Shown piece by piece: positions 37,701 to 52,700 of a DNA stretch of 64,000 nt. The stretch is from assembly GCA_964035545.1 (NCBI GenBank), contig OZ037769.1, forward strand, positions 8,614,429 to 8,678,428, written 5' to 3'. This stretch comes from Bugula neritina (lineage: Eukaryota > Bryozoa > Gymnolaemata > Cheilostomatida > Bugulidae). The first letter of the stretch is position 1; every line of letters begins with the position of its first letter. The notes below the pieces were generated by a model that saw nothing but the letters and a program-made list of their open reading frames with translations, was not told where the DNA came from and searched no databases. The position numbers were made by a program, and so were the translations under genes.

Positions 37701-40700
37701 ATTACCTGCAGCTAGATTTGGTGGTTAGTATTTTAGACAGCTTTGTAATCAGAATTATGGAACCTGGCATCATACATGGTAACCTAATGGCATGCGGTAA
37801 ATCTGGAGTAATTTCTAATTAAAAAGTTAAAAATGGACAAAACTGACAGACACATTCTTTTTAAAGAGTTATTAATAACATTCAATGTTCAATGGTAGTC
37901 AATTATTTTAGAGGAAACGGAAAAGAGTGAAATGTTGATTATTGCAAAGCCAATTATCGATACACAGTACTGTTACCACAGAATCTCTGCTTTCCAAGAT
38001 AATAAAAAACTAAATACTAGGTAAACGTCAAGCATCTCAAAATAAAAAATGTATAAATTTAGCTTTAATCACCGAGTTCAATAAACTATTTGAATAAAAC
38101 AAGGTGGGGCATTTGGGAGGAAACTGTTGCAATTAGGTATAATATAGCGTCATACAGTTACTAGAATGTGGTGTACATTCTGGAGAGCTGGTAAAGGACT
38201 CTTAGCAGCAACTAACAACTATATATACTACCAGCTTGCTACTGTATTGAGACTTTTGCATATATTATACTGAAAGCACATTGTACTAAGTACTGGTCTA
38301 ATTTTTAACTATTAGGCATGATGAGTAGAAACATCAAGTGTTATTAGGTGAAATTTTGTACTTTGTTTGGCTCTGCACTTCTAAATGCAAAGGGCATAGT
38401 AAGAATATGGTTATTCTAAAATTATTTAATGAAAAAATTAAAAAGAGTTTTTGAAACTGTTTCGCAACTGAAAGGTTTAAAACATCTATATGCATCCATA
38501 AAAAGTGACTGCTACGACGGGATTTGCGAAAGATAAATGTTGTCTTTACCTTGGTCATCTCTTCTATACAGAACCAGAGTTTTTGGCAGCCATAAAGTTT
38601 AGCCAGTCTCTGCTCAGCCAGAACTTTCAACCTGGATACCTCTTTCCCTGTCTGACCCAGTGATTGAAGGCTGTCCATTACGTCTCTAAATATACAAACC
38701 ATTATTCAATAGAAGTGCTCAGGCTATAGACTGCATTTGCAGCACAGGTGTTTTATAATGACGGAGAGCTATATTTTATATGCTATGAATATCAACTATC
38801 TCTCTATGAATATAATTTTATATCCTACACAGCTTTGCAAATGTGTAGCTCTTGATAAAAAAATTGAAAATTCTAATCTTGGACAGTAAAGGCATATACA
38901 ATACTTGAATTCTGCTAAATTTCGAAAAGCAAAAATATTCAAGACAACCTTAATTTCTACCGCAAAATTTATAATCCACACTAACCTAAAAGCATGTGTT
39001 CCAGTCATGAACGTATTGAGATCATCAAGGAGTTGTCTGATCTCAGCATCTCTCAGTATATTGAGGGAGTTAATATCATCTACGTCTGACGGGTAACGTG
39101 ACCCTTCTTCTGTATACTTTGACCTGTTGAGTTGTTTGACAGTTCTGTCAATGATGTCTACAGCATTCTTGTGTTGATGTATGACATTTCCTGCATGCCT
39201 TATAGTTTGAGGTACCAAAGAGAGGCTGTGAATTGACTGAAAAATCTCTCCAAAAGCTCTTTGGTGCTGCTGTACTTTCTTTTCAAGGCACTGAAATACA
39301 TTTACATAAATTTACTGTAGGTTTAGAAGTCCAGGGCCATGTTTAAAGGACTTACTGTGTAACTTTGGGAGCTGTGAAGCATTTCAATCACTGTGTTTAC
39401 ATTACTTTGAATTTTGCCGGCTGTTTCCAAACACAGAAGAAAAAATACATTGCATAATGCATAATGCATGGAAACATGTGGAATATTCAATTAAATTCAA
39501 CAGTGCCATGCTCATACATGTATGTCAGCATAACTTACAGCATGTGATCTAATCCAAGAGTCAGCGTCAAACTGATAGGTACCACCCAGCTGTATAGGTA
39601 GTTTGTCAGGACTTAGTCTGATTGCATAGTCATGGACTGTACTGTAGGTAATCTGCATAGAGAAACGGAAAAGTAGTAATAGTGCTACAGCTGCAACAGC
39701 AACGTGTCATAATTTAAGCAAAAACCGATCTAATAAGGTATGGGCAAAGAATTAGGTTTTTTAATAGTATCGGTTTTAGCGGAACTTGTTTGACTATGAA
39801 TTAAGGCAATCACATGTCAAGCCCAAATGCTAAATTAAAAGTTAAGCTAAGCAAAATGCTGGAACTTTTCACCTAAAATAATATGTTACTGTTGAACCAT
39901 GCAGCGTGTATAAAATTAACAATTTACTAATTACCATAAATGCAAACTATTTAATAAAGCACTTTTATATAATCAGCAAACTCAACCTGTATATCAGAGT
40001 GGATAACATCTAGTATAAGCTGCAAATGGTGTCTGCAATATTAAAAAATAGTGTATGGTGCAGCCGTAAGTGTCTTCCCAACCGGCTGTACAGTATACAA
40101 TATAATGTATCCAGTCTGCATATTATTATCATGGCTCAAAAATTTTAAAGGCTTGCTTTGGTCACATTGGAAAGTTTTATGTTGAAAAACATGACAGGCT
40201 TTTCTGTTAGCCCAATTAAGTGTAGTCCCTTACAAGGGACTGCACAGTGAGTCCTGTAAAGAAATATGCATTTTATCATGAAAATACCTAATTTCTAAGC
40301 TGCTCAGCCAATTTCTAACTATAGTCTAATTAGTCAATCAATATTGAGCATGCAGATCAAACCATTTTTAGCATCACTAATTTTTAAAAGTGATGATGAT
40401 GTAAAACTGTAAAACGCCTAAGAGGCTTTTTGTTTCTTACAAAAACATCTCAATGTGGAGTGACCTTAATAATACTAAAGGCACACATATGCACGTAGCA
40501 GCTTGTTCAGCCGCTACATTGTATCTAGGGCAAGAAAACACAATTAAATCCACAGGAACCACCACTCACTATTTTAGCTATACGAAACCACAAGTGTTTA
40601 TTATATATAGACACATAAATAAACTATTAATATAACATAAATTGTCAACTACTTTTATTTGCCCATTCACCATTTAACTAGCTTGATAGAATTTTAAACA

Positions 40701-43700
40701 ATCTAGTAATTTGATGTTTTCTTCGCATTTGAACGAAAAATAGAAGATCATATATATTTTTGTTCAAAAGTGAAAGTTAGACTCTAGTTACACTGGACTT
40801 TAAGATAGGTTCGACTTTCAATAACCTAGGTTCAGTGCTCATGCAATAAATGCACTAATAAGAAACCATTTAACTAAGTTCTTAGACTTTATGTATAGAG
40901 ATTTTGGTTTAGAATGTGAGATAAAAAAGCGATTTAGTTTTATGCTAAACTTTAGCTTCAACGATAAAATTAAAATCATAATTTTTATTGAAAGATTTTG
41001 ATGTTACAAAATTAAACGCAAATTTTTCCATCTCATGGAACTTGCAGCGATGTTAGTGGTCATCAAATATATAAAGCCGAGAAAATAGGTTTTAGAGTAA
41101 AAATTGCATTAGCAATATTAAACTTGTAGCCTGCATGTGGTGAGATGGTAGACATGGTATCACTTTCACAAGATGTAATGAAATGGAATGCTAACATTGT
41201 AAACAAAAGGTGACAAGCAAATTCACTGAGTTAAACTTAGAAATGTGTGAGTAATTCAGATAATCTGTTCTCTACAGTTCATTGAGATGTCATGAAATGA
41301 TATGCCTGCAGGAACTGACTGCTACGTCAAACTGTAGCAAGAGTGAGTAACTATGATTTATAGCATCCCACCAAAATTGGCAGCTGTGAGTCTCCTGTTT
41401 TCCAACGAAATATATTTTGTAAGATAGAAGCAAAAACTATTCCCTAAACACTTGAAGACGTTTGAGTGTCATTTTGATTTTTTCAAAGTGGAGAAGAAAA
41501 TTACGAGTTCAAATTTTCAAGATGTTGGCAGAGCACTGACAGTGGCAGATGTGCCATGTTGAGTGCTGTTGGTTAAGTTTTATTTGAATGAGAATGATCA
41601 AAATCTGAAGGATGTGCTATTATTTGTAAACATACACTAATTAGCTAATTATTTTTCAACAAGATTTCTTTATAAAATGCATCATTCAACTAGAATGAAA
41701 ACGAATTAAGCAGAATAGTAAAAGAAACTGAAGCTTTTAGGTTGAAATGGATTAATCCAACTGATATTTAAATAAACTATAGATAATTCAAACAGACTTG
41801 GCATCAGAGTATCGCTTATAAATCTATTATTTTTGGTTAGCTTAATATCTCATAATCATTTAATCTCAACAATAGTTTCAAAATATTAATATGTAATTTG
41901 TTTCTAATTTAACTTTTTTTAACAAAATAACATAAAGCAGTCACCATGCTCTGAAGCATACAACCTTATTTGCAGGCTTCTTATGCACACTTTGAAAAAT
42001 ACACAACTTCTATACAGGTTCACATAACTTGCTACAAAACTCTGTGTATATTTGCATACCTTTACGTTGCTTGGCTGGCTGGTTAAGATATCAGACTCTA
42101 TTGTCTTTGGAGAATACAGTAATGGTTCTTCTATAATAAAGCTGGCAACTGATATTCCACCTTTAGAGTTTTTCTGTAGAAATAATATTGTTCGATAAAT
42201 CAAAATTATACACCATGCTTTAAAAAGGCAGGGTAGGCTAAGCAATAACTGGTATTTCTGAAACTTAATGTAATTTGAATACTCAAGTAGCAACAATATG
42301 CTTGGGTTAGTTTTCAATAAAATACTTTCGATGTAAAGCTGTTATGATGTGCATTTTTGCATATATAAAGTTATATTTAACCATAGTTTAAAATCAAGGA
42401 ACTTTTTTATTTGTTATTTATAACATATATAACTTTAAGAAACCCCCCCCCCCCCTTAGATTAAGCTTAGAATCAGTAAAATATTTGGTATTATTACTGA
42501 TCTATCTTTTCATTTGTTATATAAATATATATAGTTTTGTCTAGTATACAGCAGAATATACATTTTTACTAAAATGCCCTGCTTCTCAAAAAATTAAATT
42601 TTGTCACAAAACTCACGATATTCTTCCAAAAAATGAAAAGAAGTTATGGCATGAGCTAAGCACACATTTAAATCGAATCACTGGTCACTAAAACTTACCA
42701 AGAATAGAGATGAGCTATGGGTTAAATTCCTACTTACACATTTACTCCCACATCAACCTTGCAGTCACAGAAGCAAAGTAACTAAACTCTTAGACACAGC
42801 ATGAGTATGGCAAATATTTTATGCGTCAGCATCATTGATTGGTTGGTTATTCTAAAGATTGATACTAACTGAAAGTTTGTATAAAACTAAACCAATTTGT
42901 TTACTTTGAAATAAATACAAGTACTAGCTACTCCATAAACAAAACTTGAATACTGGCACACATTGCTAGTTGTGATAGTAACTGATTCTTACAAAATGTA
43001 GCTAGCAGCTATTTGAGCTACTTCATTACAGACTAGTATGGAGAATAACTGTAGACAAAAGCAAATAATATGCTAAAATAAACATTTGTACCAGTTATGA
43101 ATACAGCTCTCAAGTGCAGTAGCAAATTGAAACTGGTTTAATTTCAGTTGCACTATTCAGTAAAACAAAAACCTTTTAATTAACCAACTTTTTAAATCAG
43201 AATATCTGTAACTGAGACGAAATGTGATCTTAGTTTATAGTTGCACCTGTTACCCAAGTCTCAATACAGCATACACTTAGTTGCCTAATCATTATTAGAT
43301 AAGCTTTCAAATAAATACAAACTATAATTAATCAGCCTGAATATATAAGTATCTAATTTATACTTAGCTGTTCCATGTTAAAGGGTGTGTTAAGGACAAG
43401 CTTAGCTAAAGATATACATAGGTTAGAGTGGAGCTAAGAGCATGCCCTGTACCACATGGCGCACTTTCCTACTATATTCCCCAAACTTTATACTATAATC
43501 TATATGATAGCTATTGTTCAAAGTAAAAATATATAAAGTATAGAATTGAGGTAAGAGATATACAAATGCAGAAGAAATAAACTCTAATAAGAAATGTACC
43601 TGTGAAATTTCTATAGACTCTTTGATCAGATGGTTTACAGGTTCTGGAGAGGTTCTGCTGTCCACAACAACTGATATCTTCCCATTTCTACATAAAAATG

Positions 43701-46700
43701 CTATTCGTTTACATAATCATTGCCTGTAGCCCTTTTATACTGTATAAAGGTAATAAAATTAACAGTCCAAGGTTGTAGATTGTTATATATGGCACCACCT
43801 TAATATATTTCAGTAACCCAGTTTACTGGGTTACTGAAATATTATGAAAAAACATAATTATATTCAATGCTCATCACTCAACCCGTACATGACTCAAAGT
43901 TGGGGCTCCAATTATTAGTGCACATTTATTCATATGTCTAAATTATATCTAGCATCTATAGCTATCTGAAAAGTTTGTCTTTAAAGTTTAAGTGATTTAG
44001 GTATACATCATTTCCTGTCATTATCTATCGCTACTTTTATTATGTACTTCCTAACTATGATCTCATCCATTAGTGTGTCAGTTACGCAGTAAATATGTCA
44101 ATGTAGTTGATTCCATAATACTTCAACGGATCTTCTAGTGACTCAAGGGTTTATCGAAATACAGCTGTTATGATATATATTGTTCTATAGGTCTCTATAT
44201 ACCATATCTACATAGACATACATGTCTATAAATTCATGCGTATATAATATCATGGTGTGAAGTCTATACCTGACTGTAGCTGAAATATACTCTAAGAAGT
44301 TGGAGAGATCATGGAGGCAATCCTCATCACAATGAGCCCAGGCTTGACTGTGAGCTTCTATAAACACTACTAGACCACCATTATCCTCTCCTGCAACAAG
44401 TATGTACAGATCAGTATTTTATAAATAGTATCTGTAGACAGTATATTTTATAGATAGTATCTATAGACAGTATATTTTATAGACTGTATAACTTCTTTCT
44501 TCAGTCAGGGTTTTGAAAGAATAGTACATTTTGTCTGGTATTAGATTATTTGTTATAATCTTCTTTACTCCTTTCCAATAAAAATGAATTGCATAGCTGC
44601 AAGTAACCAACTTTAATAATAAGTTTCAAAAATTTAAATAGGAACACAAATTGGATCCCTAATACAATTATTACATATATAACATTGTGTTGCAGATCAT
44701 CCTGGGGACAGTTCTATCCCATGCATACACCAATGGCTGTACACAATGCCAAACCATCCAACATATCTCAATGTAATTTCCACTAAGGAATATGAGTACT
44801 AATAATATAGAGCTGCAAAAACACCCTTGATAATTGTTGGTATAAATAAATACCTGATGAGTTTTTAGAATGAGATTATTTTGCTAAAAAATGTTTGGTA
44901 TTAACTTGAAATTAATTGGCTGATTAAAACACTGAAGCAGAGAGTTTAGACTTAAAGTCATATCAGCCACAGATGATGGCCACAGCAGCCTAATCTGTAG
45001 CAAACACAGTTAATCTGTAGATTATATAGTGACAAAGTGATAGAATGACTCACCACTGATGACGAGAGCTCCAGCAAGTATGAGGTTGAGATTTAGGTCT
45101 AAGACAGAGAGGTGGCAGGATCTGCCAGGTCTGCTTGCTGTAACATATGACAATAAACATATCATATAACATATTGCTATACAGTAACAATACATATCAT
45201 ATAACATATTGCTATACAGTAACAATACATATAACATATTGCTATACAGTAGCAATACATATCGTATAACATATTGCTATACAGAAACATATCATATAAC
45301 ATATTGCTATATGGTAACATATCATATAACATATTGCTACACAGTAACAATACAGATAAAATATTGCTGCACAATAACAACACATATAATAACATATTCT
45401 AAAAAATACATGCTATTAACCTGCAATCAATCCCAAAAAGTAATCCTTGTTTATAGAGATTTACTTGTGCATAGCAAATACTATATTTATAAACAATTGC
45501 TATGCACTGTCTGCAAAGTCATAAACTTCATTTTTTGTAAATTTCAGAGCACTTGACATTTCTATACTGAATGCCCAATCATTAAATCTATGCGTTGACC
45601 GACTTTAATGTTAATTGGTATGCTATATTACTCGTGTAAATTTAAAATTTCAGCAAAGCATATATCTATCGTACTGAAATTGATATATAGAACAAAATTA
45701 ACATTCTTTAGAAGTGAATCGTGTCAGGAATTTTTTAATTATGTTTTGTAGTAAATATTGTTCTCTAAAAACGTTTTACAAAGAATTACATAGCAACTCA
45801 TAATCAGTTATTAATAATAGAAGAAGCTATGTCATTTTATATACGCTAAATTGATATTTTGACTACTTGAAGAATGAAAAAACTTAAAGGAAAGACGTGC
45901 TTGATATCTATACTCGGTTACATCATTATTGATCAGGTAGAATAAACTGACAGGATGGATCTTTACTAGTATAATTAAAAGAAGCTGTAGAATAGCGTTC
46001 TGCTTAGTAATTCAATAAATAGTTGAAAAAATTAGGGCTTTCTAAGACATAAATGTATATTTCTATCCATCTTCATCATGTACTTTTCCCAATACAAACA
46101 TTATTAAATAGAGAGGACAACTACATAAAAAATAAAACTTGCCATTAAGAAGTTGTCTTACCCAGATTTTCAAATAAATGGCAGCAAAAGTTGCATCTTT
46201 CTGCATCACAAAAATATTTCCAGATTCCATGACCCAGCTTAGCTGTATCAAATGTGTAGTGACAGATGCAAAACTCTGTGTCTACTTTTGTACCTAAAAG
46301 TAAAAATCATGTGACATTAATAATATAATCGACTTTTTAAGCAGTTGTATTGCCCTAAGAAGACAACTCAAATGTTATTGCATACTTTATTATAATGTTC
46401 TATGTTCAAATATCACGTACTATACAATATCATATTACATTGCAAGCATGACTAACCATGACTCATATATGAGAAATACCATCTTCAGTTGATAACCTAG
46501 CTATTATCAGAAAGTTATAAATATGGAACAATATAGCTTCAATTATATCCATAGTCATGAAATTGGCCAAGTTCCAAATGCACTTCTTTACATAAAATAA
46601 TATATACAAATATAGTATAATACTATAATATTAATAGGCTCAAATTCTCATACATTGAATCTGTAGCTGTCAAATTCTTAGCATTGTATTTGCTTAAACG

Positions 46701-49700
46701 GGCATGTAGCCTAACATGATTGTAACGTAGCATTAAATTTATACCTACACAATGTACGCTGGCAATATTAATGGGTTTAGCGCTATATCATAATATAACA
46801 ACTTGACGTAGTAACCAATACGAGGTAGAGAGTTACGTGAAGAGAGGAAGCACTCACAAGGGGGTGTAGTGACTGCCAAGTCACTCATCTCACTCAGTCT
46901 GTCGGTGAAGAGCCTCAGGGACTGCTCCAAAACATCAACTTTGTGGCTCAGAAACTCTAAGATGTGATTTGCATTGTGCAGCACATCAAAGCATGTCATC
47001 CTCACTTGTGTCCTAGGTCTAAGTCTCAGTGGGAACTCCAGTCTACAAACAAAAAATACAAACGTTAAGCCATTAAACTTAAATGCAAGTTTTTCAACCT
47101 AAACAATTATTACAGTGAAATTGAGAATTATCTTGCTTGATGTTTATGATGTTCATATTCTGTTACAAGCTTTTCTATTTATTGATAAACATATTTCAAC
47201 TAAAATTTACTTTAATTTGACTACAGTCACATTTACGACAAATTAATTAGTGTTTTTAAAAAACTTTGATGAATACGTTTTCATTCTTTTGCAACTCAAA
47301 TATATTTAAATATTATATAACTATTTTTATCTTAAATTGTAACCAATTACCACTCCATACAGGTATATATATCAGTTAATCCAACAGCCAAAATAAAGGG
47401 TAATTGTCTTCTATTTCTACATTGACAATCCCTAACTATAACAATATAAGGCTATCTTGGGGGTCATTGGTTAACAAATTCATAAATTCTGAGCTCAGGA
47501 GCAAATGCTTCCAAAACTATAATAAAACTAGTTAACGCCTATATTCCAGTATAACATGCTGGTAGGTGGTGCTACGGTTTAGCTTACTAGCACCAATACA
47601 GTGTATACACATTATTCTCCTAATATGAGCACAATTAATTACGCATTGCAATCGTATCATTAAGTATTTAAATCACTTATGCAGTTGAAAACTTAATGGT
47701 TCCAACCGAGGTTTAATCTTACAAACAACCCCACTGGATTTTTCCACCATGAGAATCATAGGCGATAATTCAATTTCATGTCCTTTACACTAGAATCACA
47801 GTTGTATCCTACAAACACTGTTACAATCTCTGGTTTTCTAATAACTTTTCTTAAATAAGTTTGAGATCATCAAACTTATGACCTAAAATCACACAACTTT
47901 CATGGGTGGTCTACTGCAGCCGAAATCTAATACACACTAAAGTTTTCTCAACCCCTGAAGTTGATACTAATACAAGAAAATAAGTTTAATAGTTCAGTAC
48001 ATGTTGTATTATGCATGCATATAATTATAAACCAAGCCAATTTGTAACCAAAGACTTTATTCATTTGCAATCATCATTAAGCTTAGTTGAGGGAGATAAT
48101 TCAGTGTAATGTCTCAGCTGTAGCTTAGTGGTGATTTTCCTTGTGGTTATTAGTTACTTAAAACAGGCAGAAGTGCAGTAAAAGACCATAATTATTTTAT
48201 TACCCATACTTCCATGATAGCATGTTGATAATTTATTACTAGCTTTAGTCTATGCTACACTGACTAACATTTAATTTATTGTACTTGTGCATGTGGAAGG
48301 TATAAACCTGTATACACAGTACACACACTATATCTATAGTCAGAAATATACCTGTATACACATACCTATAGTCACAAATATACCTGTATACACATACCTA
48401 TAGTCAGAGGTATACCTGTATACACATACCTATAGTCAGAAATATACCTGTATACACATACCCATAGTCACAAATCTACCTGTATGTACTCACACCTATT
48501 ATATAGCCAGAAGTTCTAACATCCTAAATTGGTATCAATAGGCTGTGAGCATGGACTATAATAATTATAACTGGTTGTAGACTAAAATATTCTTGAAAAC
48601 CTAATAATTAATTTTTTCCAAGAACTAAAACACAATTAGTATTTGTCGTAGTCACACAGCTTCCTGCCTAACAACTTATTCAAATATTAAAGTTAAATTA
48701 GTGTTGTATTTGACTACTTAACTATAAAAGCCTTGGTTTTATTGAGCAACATTTCTCTGCTATAATAGAGAAATTGGGTACTAATTTATCATAGGAGCAG
48801 AGTCTATAGCCTTGAAGGTGACCAGCCACCATCTTTATTGTTTGTCTTCAGAATGATGCTTCAGTAATGTTGCCATAGAGATAGAGTGAGAGTGTGGGAA
48901 TGCATTATGGTGCAGGTGAGCAATTAGTCAAGACTGGGGGGTTTGGCAATACAACAACAAGATTATTGCCCATTTATTTTAGTCTTAGGCATCGGAATAA
49001 GCTGAAGTCTAGACAATAGTCTCAAAACTAGCTAGTTTAAATTGAATTAACCCTGTTAGTAATTCTGCTCAAATATTATTACCTAAATTATAGTGCACTA
49101 ACAAAACAATCTACAGCACTGCTCAAATGCTTTTAATACTTGTGTAAAAGATTTGAAAAGGTAAGTAATGTAAGAAATGAGCAGTGGTCAACATTGCAAC
49201 AGATGCACAGTTCTTAAGCCGTAGTAAATATCAATTTGAGTTCTATTACTAAATAATAATTAATAAGAAACTGGCGTAAGTAATGGCAAATTTTTTTCTG
49301 CCGTAGTATTGCTTAGAATCTTATCAGCTCTCAACTGCTATATTAATAAAAGTCCAATTCAGTTGCTGTCCGATTACATGGTGAAGTTACTCATATGAGA
49401 ATTTGAATGCAGCTATTCTCTCAATTTTACCCTGGCATCTTAGGTTACTCGAACTCCTTGATTTATGCAATCCTAAGACAACTTTAGTTAGATAAATTAC
49501 GTATGGTGGTGAGCTGCTTGTAGTTTTAATGTTATTGCATATTTCCGTTACTTACAAAGTAATAGTTATATAATAATATCATTATTCAAACTACGTAGTG
49601 GGGTTATATGGTTAAGGTAAATTAACTTACATTGATGGGGGATTTATAGCCCTACTTGCAAAGTGTTTTATGATAGCTGTAGATATTGATTGGGCAGAAA

Positions 49701-52700
49701 AAAGGCTGTTTAACGAGTTGCTAAAGTTCTTGCACCCTTCAGACCTGAGTGAACTCTGGTAGTAGGTAAAGTATTACCACCTTGGTAGTAGGTAAAGTAT
49801 TACCACCTTGGTAGTAGGTAAAGTATTACCACCTTGGTAGTAGGTAAAGTATTAGCACCTTGGTAGAAGGTAAAGTGTTGGCACCCTGGTAGTAGGTAAA
49901 GTGTTAGCACCCTGGCAGTAGGTAAAGTATTACCACCCTGGCAGTAGGTAAAGTATTACCACCCTGGTAGTAGGTAAAGTATTACCACCCTGGTAGTAGG
50001 TAAAGTGTTAGCAGTGGAAAAGAACTGAGCCCTGCATTCAGTGCAAATACAATGTACTCAATTCAATGTGCAGAAGTTTATTCGTAATACAAGTTAGTGA
50101 CAATTAGCTGTCCCATTGTCCCTCTCAGTAATGTAAGCATGGCTTCCCAAAAAGTATTCTGCAGAATTATAGACTTTACAACAGATGATGTTTGTTGTCA
50201 TAAACCTAATTGTGTATTGTGACCTTGTCATATTGAGACAAATCTTTTAGAAATGAGTGAATTAAAAACCTGAAATATTGTATTGGAGAACTTTAAAAAT
50301 AAGAAATCAATAATGACAGTATTGTCTTATGAAACTGTGAATACATTGACTTTGCCACATAACTGTAATACTTCAAGATGCCTTTATTATGTGAATTACT
50401 GCTATATTAATACTTGATCTGCACAATTACAAGAGCTGTTACATTTGTATGTTCATAAAAACTGCTCAGGACTGAGCTGGTATACACCGAAACTAACAGC
50501 AAAGTATGAGCAGAAGAAACACTCCTAGTGTTTGCACAGCACAGGGAATTAGTCTCATGTTTATAGCACAGTTTGAGTGGTATTAGTTTACACTACTGAT
50601 CATCACATGCAAAGTGTATATCAGTCACTAGTCCATCCTTATAGTTATAGACTTACCTTTGCTCAGGGTACAGCTCTGGTTTACTATTCCCTTCTCCCTG
50701 GGAATTCTCCTTGGACTCCTGGTCCATATTTCCTGTTGGGTGTGTGGTCTCTGGGTGTTCTGGGATGTCAGAGTCTGAATTCATTCTTAGTGAGTTGTAT
50801 GGATCCACATACACAGCCTTAGCTACTTGTAGAGAGGCTCTTCGCTCTTGGGGTGGCTGTATATAAGACCCTCCTCCGATGGCGTCAGGTTGTGTGAATT
50901 GGTGGCTTGGAGTGTTGTAACAGTCACTCACAGCGTAAACTAAATTATGTTCTGTTTTATAATTATTAACTATGTGGGTATTAGCAGTGTTGTGGTGAGG
51001 TATGTTGCTATTAGTCGGATGACTGCACGTGCGTGTATATGCTGGTTTGTAATAACACGGCTTATTAGCCAGTTGTACAGCCGATTGCTGATGAGACAAT
51101 GACCTCTTACCTCTCCGCTCTGCAGACCGCAATGCAAATGCCTGCTGCTGAACCTGCTCCTTGTACAGTTCACTCTGTTGCTGTGAGTGATGTCCTGTTT
51201 GAATAGGGTAGTAGTTTCGGTTACGAGGAATGTGAATGGTTACTTTAGGATGCTTATCTCTATTCTTGACTGGTAAAGGGGGAGGCTTGTCAGCCCTGAT
51301 TGGTTGCTCAATTGGACAAATGTAACTACCATCTGGCTGAGGATAACTTCTAAGCATTCTTGCTACAACCTGTTTCTGGTTGCCAGAGTTTGACTTTGGA
51401 ACTAGTCGAGGACTGCAAGGCACTGCTGAGGTTTTCTCAACATATCCGCTCTGTGACACATCAAATGAGTGGTGGTCACGTCTGTATCTCGGTAGACTTT
51501 TTGTTGACTGGCTGTAGAAAGACTCCATGTCTATATCCAAGTGATATCCCTCGAATGGGGGTTTGTCGGCTTTAGTAAGAGAAGCGCCTTCAACGTAATC
51601 AGCGTGTGAAGTTACCTACAATACAATAATACATGCTTGTCACTCAAGAGTTCAGTAAGCTCTAAATCAAATAGATAAGGAGCTGCACTGATTTTTTGAC
51701 AAAAATACTAAATACTCTAGAGCCAGCTCAAACAGAATGTGTTTTAAGGTATTTACTTTGCTGTAGTACAATCTACACTATGCCATAACAATAGTTAATG
51801 ACTTTATACTGAAGTTAGGAAGTTTTCTCCTTTCTCAAATCAGCTATGCATGTGGGATGATAACTCTTGAATATAAAATAGGTAGTTAGAAGCTTATATA
51901 CATGCACTTTAGGGGAGATAATATGTAGGTATATTATATATCTATAAATCATGTCTATTTTTATGTATGTTATTGAATAGCAAATAATAATTAAATATTT
52001 GCTTATAGTGTGATTTTAAACACTTTTGAATACTGGTACATAATACATATTAATCATACGACTTGAGTATTTTATTTTATAAGTGTAATATGACTAGCAT
52101 TATCTAAGATCACTTCAATTATGAGATAATGATAATCATAATGGCAGAGTATTTCAAATAACGTCTATGTGTGATAGCAGACAAAATGTGATCAGCGACA
52201 TAATTATTTGCTGAAAGCAAGACTTAATTATGAATTTTTAATTGAGACATTTGGGCATATAAAACTAATAGTAATAACTATAGGTACTAATAAATGATAG
52301 TTTTACAGTTACCAGTTATAACAGTTACTAGTTAGTATAGTTACTAGTTAGTATAGTTAATAGTAATTATAGTTAATAATTAGTATAGTTATTCTATAGT
52401 TAGTATAGTTACTAGTTAGTGTAGTTGCTAGTTAGTATAGTTACTAGTTACTAGTCATCAAATTCAATAATAATTATTGGCCTGAATAGGTTATTTTGCA
52501 AATAGTTATTATTTATCACCAATTTCAATATAAAAGTATCTGATGATAATAATAATAATATAATAAGACCAGTAGGAGAAATATTTGTAAAATGCATTCT
52601 CCTTGCATCCTGGTTGTAGCCTCCACAATTTCATTATACATCATTGCATTTGGTTGTAAGGCATGCACGGAATAGCACCAAGATTTGGTACAACAGATTT

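Larger units (their letters stand above)
47043..50656. other. 3.6-kb intron of the RhoGEF gene
   Basis: No exon supported. It contains two minisatellites, at 48308-48490 and 49757-50012. Confidence 0.65.

Noticed and set aside
45022-45556. Open frames on both strands of the AT-rich array
   Set aside because: Repeat-derived (CYCIAICYM-like periodicity); only the exon at 45054-45137 is real.
46063-46251. Alternative frame of exon 46162-46293 (WVMESGNIFVMQKDATFAAI)
   Set aside because: It would need an acceptor inside the exon and does not match the phase of either neighbour; the Cys/His-rich frame matches both.
50577-51575. Plus-strand open frames opposite the large N-terminal RhoGEF exon
   Set aside because: Antisense shadows of the coding exon without splice or start support.
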